Shown one piece after another: positions 7,002 to 11,177 of a stretch of DNA of 11,177 bases. Position 1 is the stretch's first letter. Every line of letters begins with the position of its first letter. The notes beneath the pieces are model-generated. The model did no database searches and was not told the DNA's origin. It saw only the letters and a list, made by a program, of their open reading frames with translations. The position numbers and the translations under genes were made by a program. Origin of the DNA: Chloroflexota bacterium (lineage in GTDB: Bacteria; Chloroflexota; Anaerolineae; Anaerolineales; UBA11579); contig JAUWSD010000016.1 of the NCBI GenBank assembly GCA_030610225.1, positions 1 through 11,177 of the forward strand, given 5' to 3'.

Positions 7002-8459
7002 TCACTTATTTTTAATCTTACTACTATATACGTGATTTCCCGCTTCCAGTTGCAAAAGAATCGAATCTCGCGGGATCCAAACATCACGTGCTTCGCCTAA
7101 CATATAGATCGACCCTGTAACAATGACCATTTCGTCTTTAACTGTCGCATCAATCGCATACTTTACTGCCGTATGAACATCTGATTCAACATGAATTTCC
7201 GAGCTGTTATCTACAGCTCGAATCACTGCAGCGAATTCTTCCGCTGTTGTAGAAGGTTTCCCAAATACATGCGGTTGAGTTGCCACCCAATTATCTGTTA
7301 TCTGGGCCAATTCCTTAATCATCCCATCTGCATCCTTGGTTGATAATGCCCCGATCACAACAGTCTTCTTCATATCAGGGTATGAATGCTTGATGCTCTC
7401 AACCAGCCCTTTCATCTTATGTTTATTATGCGCCCCATCAAGTATCACCAGAGGGTCATTCTGAATAACCTCGATCCTGCCGTTGAATTTCACTGCTGCC
7501 ATCCCCTCTCTAACAGAAGAATCTGTGATCTCAACGCCAAAACGCTCACGGGCCAGATCGGCAGCTGTAATAGCAGCAACAGCATTAATTGGCTGGAATC
7601 TTCCCGGCAAATTTATCTTTATATTCTGATAATTATTATGGATTGCTTTAACCTCTATTACCGATCCTGAAATGTTTTCTTCGATCATATCGAAAGAAAA
7701 ATCCTCATTCATTACAAATAACTCAGCATTCTTATTCTCAGCTTCTTTTCGGAATATATCCAGTATCCCAGGTTTGGTTTCTGTGGTCACACAGATCTTG
7801 CCTTCTTTAATGATCCCCGCTTTATGCCATGCGATCTCTTCAAGCGATGGACCAAGAGATTTGACATGGTCATAATCGATATTTGTGATCACTGCTATCT
7901 CTGCCTCAAGCACATTGGTCGGGTCATACCTTCCTCCCAAGCCCGTTTCGATTATCGCCCACTCTACACCCGACATTGCCATCCACATATAGGTTAGCAC
8001 CACCCAGCCCTCGCCGTACTTCAGGGTATCGAATTTCCTTCCAACCTGACCATATCTTTCATAATGAGTTCTGAATTCATCGACCAGCAGAATAAATTCA
8101 GAAGGTTTGATCAATTTATCGTTTATTACCAGTTTTTCATTCGGCACCTGCAAATAAGGACTGATGTGAAAACCGGATTTGACCCCGCTTTGATGAAAGA
8201 TCTGTGCGATCATTGCAGTTACAGAGCCTTTTCCGCTCGTGCCGGCAATATGGATCGATCTGTATTTACTTTCAGGATTCCCAATGAACTCCAGGAAGTC
8301 TGCAGTGCGCTCCATCTGCTCCTCAAACTCAAAAAGCCTCTGGGCTTTACTCTTTTCGGCATGGTATCGCGAGCCAGTTGGGTCTGTAATTAAGCCCATC
8401 AACCATTGGTTCTGGGTTTTGAAATTCTCAACAACCTGGGAAAGATCTTTGTCATTCAT
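7002..8459 (-). CDS. folC: Folylpolyglutamate synthase / dihydrofolate synthase
   Basis: A 485-residue Mur-ligase-family enzyme that adds glutamate to dihydropteroate or folates using ATP, in the cytoplasm. The ATP-binding loop GTSGKGS is at 73-79, then GFHISPYL (96-103), ETGLGGRYDPTN (171-182), the Mg-site ITNIDYDH (191-198), WHKAGIIKEG (211-220) with the Lys that is carbamylated in the family, and ILDGAHN (339-345) opening the C-terminal domain. All residues expected for an active enzyme are present; the length is slightly above the usual 420-440 because of a somewhat extended N-terminus and C-terminal tail. The start lacks a Shine-Dalgarno sequence, and a -10 box lies only seven bases upstream, which would suit a leaderless message. 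It is followed after seven bases by the LiaF-like gene, with which it forms a two-gene unit. Confidence 0.95.
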   Translation of the reverse strand: MNDKDLSQVVENFKTQNQWLMGLITDPTGSRYHAEKSKAQRLFEFEEQMERTADFLEFIGNPESKYRSIHIAGTSGKGSVTAMIAQIFHQSGVKSGFHISPYLQVPNEKLVINDKLIKPSEFILLVDEFRTHYERYGQVGRKFDTLKYGEGWVVLTYMWMAMSGVEWAIIETGLGGRYDPTNVLEAEIAVITNIDYDHVKSLGPSLEEIAWHKAGIIKEGKICVTTETKPGILDIFRKEAENKNAELFVMNEDFSFDMIEENISGSVIEVKAIHNNYQNIKINLPGRFQPINAVAAITAADLARERFGVEITDSSVREGMAAVKFNGRIEVIQNDPLVILDGAHNKHKMKGLVESIKHSYPDMKKTVVIGALSTKDADGMIKELAQITDNWVATQPHVFGKPSTTAEEFAAVIRAVDNSSEIHVESDVHTAVKYAIDATVKDEMVIVTGSIYMLGEARDVWIPRDSILLQLEAGNHVYSSKIKNK

Positions 8460-8466
8460 TTGATTG

Positions 8467-8472
8467 ATTATA
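8467..8472 (-). promoter_or_regulatory. Candidate -10 box of folC (possible leaderless start)
   Basis: TATAAT reads on the minus strand seven bases upstream of the folC ATG at 8459. Transcription would therefore begin at or within one or two bases of the start codon. The -35 region (around 8490-8495, TGGTTG) is a weak match. There is no Shine-Dalgarno sequence between the box and the ATG, which agrees with a leaderless transcript. Confidence 0.5.
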
Positions 8473-8519
8473 AGCGGTGAGAAGGATTACAACCAGAAAT
8501 TTATGCGTTTATCGAAATT

Positions 8520-8550
8520 AAAAACGGGCTGATGGTCAGCCCGTTTTTTT
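8520..8550. terminator. Rho-independent terminator downstream of the GH25 gene
   Basis: A stem AAAAACGGGCTGA (8520-8532) pairs perfectly with 8536-8548 across a three-base loop. It follows the GH25 stop on the minus strand by about 12 bases, and that strand shows five Ts after the stem. Seven Ts on the plus strand make it symmetric, though no plus-strand gene ends here. Confidence 0.9.
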
Positions 8551-8562
8551 GGTCATATTATC

Positions 8563-10428
8563 TTAGCCATTCTGCAGATCATTCAATTCCTGGGCAAGGA
8601 AGCTGCGGATATCTTCTGTGATACTTGGCAGATTTTCCAGTCGGGGCCCCATATAAGGCTGATACCTGATATCTCTGCTGGATGTGATCTTGCCCAATCC
8701 AGTTCGGATCACCCAATGCATCCCATTCTCTCCACGTTTCGCTGCCACTTTATAGATCAGATCGATGATATCCTGATTGATCAAGCCCGGATATGTGATC
8801 GTCCCGACTCCTGTGTTTATTTTCTTGATCAAATTCAATAAGAGGCCGCGTACCTGCTCGCTCAAGTTTGGTAAAGCTTCAATATTCAGGCCATCGTATT
8901 TTTCATTTAATTTATCGAATAGTTCAGCTAATCCAGCGCTTTCAAGCAATTCGAAACCTGGTTCAGCTATCTGCTCACCAACCACATAGAAGAAATTGAC
9001 AATTTGCTGATTTGTCATCTCTGAATAAGGCAAGCCATCCTCGACTGGTGCAGGTTCTGGTTCAGGGTCAGGTTGAGGTTCTGGCTCTGGGTCCGGTTGT
9101 GGTTCAGGGTCTGGTTGTGGTTCTGGCTCCGGATCAGGCTGTGGTTCGGGTTCCTCCTCCACCGGTACTGGTTCCGGCTCAGGGTCACTTGGAGTATCAG
9201 GCGCAGGATCATCCTCTGGTTTCTCAGTATCATCGTCAGCAATATCTTCAGGATCATATTCCGGCATCTCTACCACAAATTGATTGGGATTGACGAGGTC
9301 CAAAGCTATATAAAGCAGATCCTTTTGTTTTTGATCCAAACCAGTCATTGCTTCAATGGTCGGCCCCTCATACAAAGCATAACGATTGTCAACGACGAAG
9401 GTTAACTTCGCCTGCTTGATCAGGTCCCATCCATCCATATCAAAATCAGCACCCATCACATAAAAAGCATTGATGATCTCCTGATTTGTTTTGGTATAGA
9501 TCATCACTGCTGATTCATCGTCAATATTATTTATTGCGATTATCAAAGCTTCTTTTTGATATGCCTGCAATACCAGGTCCTCGATAGCAGGTCCATCATA
9601 AGGCCTGGTGGCATTGTAGGGCGGATCAACCAGGTATTCAAATTCCAGTTTTGTGATCCAGGCAATTGGGTCTTCATCTAATGAAGTTGCCGCGATGCGA
9701 ATTGCCTCGTACATAGAAGCATTGCTGATATCAGGAGGTGTGCTCGGGTCGGCTGTTCTTCCTATCCAATTCCATAAAGATTCCAGATCCCCGTTATAAA
9801 CATTGCAATCTGTTGCAGCTTTTCCGTCCTGTATGCCTGGAATCTCACCCTTATGTGTGAACTGCCACATCGTCCAACTCTTGCCATTCCAGTCATCTCC
9901 TGGTGCTGTGGCATAATTGGCATTATAAAGGGCAAACCAGAGGGGATGATGCGAGTATTCGGTTGAATCCTCATACATCGCCCACCAAGTGTATCTATTT
10001 GTATATATGATCGGGAGTTTACCAGTTGCGTCTGTAATGATCTGCAGCCATGTGTCCAAAACCTTGTAACGTTCTGCCTGGGTGAGGGCTGCAAAAGCAT
10101 CATAGTTTGATTGAGGATATGCTTCCAGATCCAATACTGCTGGCATGTCTGTGTCTTTGAGGACATCCCCAACTACTTTTAAATAATGGTATGCCTGATC
10201 TTTCGGATCCACATTCTGGCGGAAGAAATGATATGCTCCCCGGATAATACCAGCATCCCTCATCCCAATCCAGTTCTGATCAAAATATGAATCAATATAA
10301 TGTGAAGCTTCAGTTGCTTTTACTATCCCAAATTTAATCCCGGAATTGGCAACAGCTTTCCAATCAATATCGTATTTGTAATGGCTTGCATCGATGCCTT
10401 TTGTATAATTGCCGCTAGGCCATATCAT
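8563..10428 (-). CDS. GH25 (muramidase) lysozyme with four repeated C-terminal modules and a PEP linker
   Basis: About 621 residues. The N-terminal ~225 residues form a glycoside hydrolase family 25 domain, which cleaves the MurNAc-GlcNAc bond of peptidoglycan. Visible are KGIDASHY (catalytic-site D13), GAYHFFR, the catalytic pair in AVLDLEAYP (D100, E102), IIYTNRYTW, PLWFALYNA and WTMWQFTHKG. After it come two copies of a ~65-residue module (about 236-300, 313-377), an acidic Pro/Glu/Asp linker (about 392-463) and two more copies (about 470-535, 548-617), in which blocks such as TNQEIINAFY, TNQQIVNFFY and INQDIIDLIY recur. I do not recognise the module. No signal peptide is present: the chain starts MIWPSGNY directly before the enzyme domain. 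ATG at 10428 fits GGAGG six bases upstream; the in-frame ATG at 10434 touches it. A sigma-54-like element lies upstream. Confidence 0.93.
   Translation of the reverse strand: MIWPSGNYTKGIDASHYKYDIDWKAVANSGIKFGIVKATEASHYIDSYFDQNWIGMRDAGIIRGAYHFFRQNVDPKDQAYHYLKVVGDVLKDTDMPAVLDLEAYPQSNYDAFAALTQAERYKVLDTWLQIITDATGKLPIIYTNRYTWWAMYEDSTEYSHHPLWFALYNANYATAPGDDWNGKSWTMWQFTHKGEIPGIQDGKAATDCNVYNGDLESLWNWIGRTADPSTPPDISNASMYEAIRIAATSLDEDPIAWITKLEFEYLVDPPYNATRPYDGPAIEDLVLQAYQKEALIIAINNIDDESAVMIYTKTNQEIINAFYVMGADFDMDGWDLIKQAKLTFVVDNRYALYEGPTIEAMTGLDQKQKDLLYIALDLVNPNQFVVEMPEYDPEDIADDDTEKPEDDPAPDTPSDPEPEPVPVEEEPEPQPDPEPEPQPDPEPQPDPEPEPQPDPEPEPAPVEDGLPYSEMTNQQIVNFFYVVGEQIAEPGFELLESAGLAELFDKLNEKYDGLNIEALPNLSEQVRGLLLNLIKKINTGVGTITYPGLINQDIIDLIYKVAAKRGENGMHWVIRTGLGKITSSRDIRYQPYMGPRLENLPSITEDIRSFLAQELNDLQNG
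9033..9182 (-). repeat. In-gene Pro-Glu-Pro-Asp coding minisatellite (linker)
   Basis: A low-complexity tract inside the GH25 gene encodes repeated units such as PEPEPQPDPEPQPDPE. At DNA level imperfect six- to twelve-base units (GGTTCTGGCTC-, GGTTCAGGGTC-like on the plus strand) recur. It forms a stiff, acidic linker between two pairs of C-terminal modules. Such tracts change length easily between strains. Confidence 0.85.
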
Positions 10429-10458
10429 AATCATCCTCCAGATCTGACATTAAAATGG

Positions 10459-10475
10459 ATGCAATATCCGTGCCA
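10459..10475 (-). promoter_or_regulatory. Sigma-54 (-24/-12) promoter-like element upstream of the GH25 gene
   Basis: On the minus strand the sequence reads TTGGCACGGATATTGCAT, matching the RpoN consensus TGGCAC-N5-TTGC at every fixed base, with the GG and GC doublets exactly ten bases apart. The predicted start (near 10449) is about ten bases before the GGAGG of the GH25 gene, a sensible leader. Whether this organism has RpoN cannot be seen here, and no activator gene is nearby. Confidence 0.55.
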
Positions 10476-10620
10476 AATCAGATTTCTTATTATTATATTA
10501 GATGATAAATCTAATTCAGAACACTCAAAACAACCCCCATTCTGCTGAAAATATCAAGAATTCAGAACACCAGACTCCATTATCCCCAAAACACATCCCC
10601 CATCTGTCACTCCCGCTCCA

Positions 10621-10663
10621 CCCCTGTCATTGCGAGGAGCATAGCGACGAAGCAATCTCATTC
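10621..10663. repeat. Dispersed 'ATTGCGAGG...GCAATCTC' repeat, copy 1
   Basis: A 43-base unit with terminal complementary ends (ATTGC at 10629-10633, GCAAT at 10652-10656), the familiar short imperfect-palindrome element that occurs between genes in many bacterial genomes. A second copy follows 51 bases on. Confidence 0.85.
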
Positions 10664-10671
10664 CCACACCA

Positions 10672-10714
10672 CCCCTGTCTTTGCGAGGTGCGCAGCGACG
10701 AAGTAATCTCATTC
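10672..10714. repeat. Dispersed 'ATTGCGAGG...GCAATCTC' repeat, copy 2 (diverged)
   Basis: Same 43-base length as copy 1 with five mismatches. Two of them hit the complementary ends (ATTGC to TTTGC, GCAAT to GTAAT) and weaken the hairpin, so this looks like an older or decayed copy in direct orientation. Confidence 0.82.
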
Positions 10715-10781
10715 TTAACTTATCTTTTAGTATGTCTTACAAACACTTACGAGATATTTTCTGTGCTTGAGTCATATGTGT

Positions 10782-10790
10782 TGATATAAT
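10782..10790 (+). promoter_or_regulatory. Candidate extended -10 promoter of the nitrilase-family gene
   Basis: TGATATAAT combines a perfect TATAAT (10785-10790) with the upstream TG of extended -10 promoters. It is 36 bases before the ATG at 10827. No good -35 box is at the right distance, as is usual for this promoter type. Confidence 0.5.
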
Positions 10791-10826
10791 CATTTATCTT
10801 TAAATTAATATGGATCTGGTGTAATA

Positions 10827-11177
10827 ATGAAAATTGCATTGGCGGTTCTCGAAGTTTTTAAGAATATTGAAAAAAACAAGAATAAAATAATAAATTCAAT
10901 AATAGATGCTGCTAAACAAAACGCAGACCTAATAATATTCCCAGAGGTTGCGATCACTGGGTTACAGGATAAAAATGATTACAATTTCGATTTTACATTA
11001 TGCGAGGAAATTAATGGTGAATTTATAAATAAAGTCAGAAACCTCTCTCTTGAAAATAAAACAATGATATCACTTGGATTTTTTGAAAAAGATCATGGCA
11101 ATATTTATGATAGTTCTATTCTAATAGACAACAACGGAGAAATTATCCAGCATTATAGGAGAGTTGACAGGAATTGG
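10827..11177 (+). CDS. Nitrilase-superfamily carbon-nitrogen hydrolase (N-terminal part, cut by window edge)
   Basis: The first 117 residues are seen; the frame is open to the window end. The strand MKIALAVLEV, the block ADLIIFPEVAITG (33-45) with catalytic Glu40, and GEIIQHYRR (104-112) are the first two conserved regions of the nitrilase/amidase superfamily, whose members hydrolyse C-N bonds of nitriles, amides or carbamoyl groups using a Glu-Lys-Cys triad. The catalytic Lys normally follows YR; here it is Arg112 (YRRVDRNW), and the Cys lies beyond the edge. GGTG about seven bases upstream is a modest ribosome-binding site. Codon use is very AT-rich (many ATA, AAT, AAA), unlike all other genes in the window, which suggests recent transfer. 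Substrate unknown. Confidence 0.82.
   Translation, partial: MKIALAVLEVFKNIEKNKNKIINSIIDAAKQNADLIIFPEVAITGLQDKNDYNFDFTLCEEINGEFINKVRNLSLENKTMISLGFFEKDHGNIYDSSILIDNNGEIIQHYRRVDRNW

Larger units (their letters stand above)
10435..10826. other. Gene-poor intergenic region (392 bases)
   Basis: It holds the sigma-54-like element, a leftward TATAAT (10497-10492), a short palindrome TTAGAT-N5-ATCTAA (10498-10514), two copies of a dispersed repeat and the start signals of the nitrilase gene. A 95-codon frame (10502-10789) exists but is a repeat artefact with no ribosome-binding site. No RNA gene was recognised. Confidence 0.7.

Noticed and set aside
6995..7087. A longer start for the LiaF-like protein with 31 extra N-terminal residues
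   Set aside because: It would overlap folC, has no ribosome-binding site, and the added residues are not like the family; ATG at 6994 has GAGG at five bases.
9012..9405. Three overlapping frames, on both strands, in the PEP linker region
   Set aside because: Low-complexity DNA leaves all frames open. Their products are monotonous (Trp/Arg/Leu, Val/Gln/Ala or Asn/Leu/Gln), while the GH25 frame continues on both sides.
8563..10428. The GH25 gene as part of a prophage lysis cassette
   Set aside because: No holin, terminase, tail, integrase or other phage gene is next to it; the neighbours are folC and a nitrilase-family gene.
10621..10714. A CRISPR-like pair of repeats
   Set aside because: Only two copies with five mismatches, an eight-base gap instead of a ~30-base spacer, and no cas genes.
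10502..10789. A 95-codon plus-strand frame with a peptide containing CHCEEHSDEAIS and CLCEVRSDEVIS
   Set aside because: The peptide is the translated dispersed repeat, a common annotation artefact. There is no ribosome-binding site, and the rest is low in coding character.

Overview
The window looks like a chromosomal stretch from a moderately AT-rich bacterium. The gene mix fits an Anaerolineae-type Chloroflexota member: a YoaR-like/beta-lactamase-fold serine hydrolase, LiaF-family membrane proteins, a GH25 lysozyme with a PEP-rich linker, and scattered 'ATTGCGAGG...GCAATCTC' dispersed repeats. That placement is an inference from style, not from a marker gene. Nearly all of the window is protein-coding. 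I saw no rRNA, tRNA, CRISPR array or insertion sequence.

Layout. (1) Positions 1-3350, minus strand: a four-gene metal operon, read right to left as CzrA/SmtB-type repressor, P1B-2 zinc/cadmium-type exporter, RmlC-like cupin, and a UbiA-family prenyltransferase that runs off the left edge. Gaps between genes are only 1-4 bases. A consensus sigma-70 promoter and a perfect TGAA-N6-TTCA inverted-repeat operator precede it. (2) Positions 3350-4356, minus: a stand-alone proline dehydrogenase, whose terminator abuts the metal-operon promoter. (3) Positions 4451-6460, plus: a membrane-anchored serine hydrolase and a small LiaI/LiaF-like four-helix membrane protein, ended by a bidirectional terminator. 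(4) Positions 6473-8459, minus: folC followed by a LiaF-like protein whose ribosome-binding site overlaps the folC stop. (5) Positions 8520-10428, minus: a GH25 lysozyme without a signal peptide, carrying four copies of an unrecognised module around a Pro/Glu/Asp-rich linker and preceded by a near-perfect sigma-54 -24/-12 element. (6) Positions 10435-10826: a gene-poor stretch with two dispersed-repeat copies. (7) Positions 10827-11177, plus: the start of a strikingly AT-rich nitrilase-superfamily gene.

How it works together. The first block is a self-contained zinc-efflux unit: the repressor should release its operator when zinc binds, switching on the exporter together with two passengers (cupin, UbiA) not normally part of such units. 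The middle of the window has an envelope theme: serine hydrolase, two LiaF-family proteins and a lysozyme. No experimentally described multi-gene system beyond these is evident. The best leads are the operon passengers, the repeated lysozyme module, the sigma-54 element and a roughly 3.5-fold excess of GATC.
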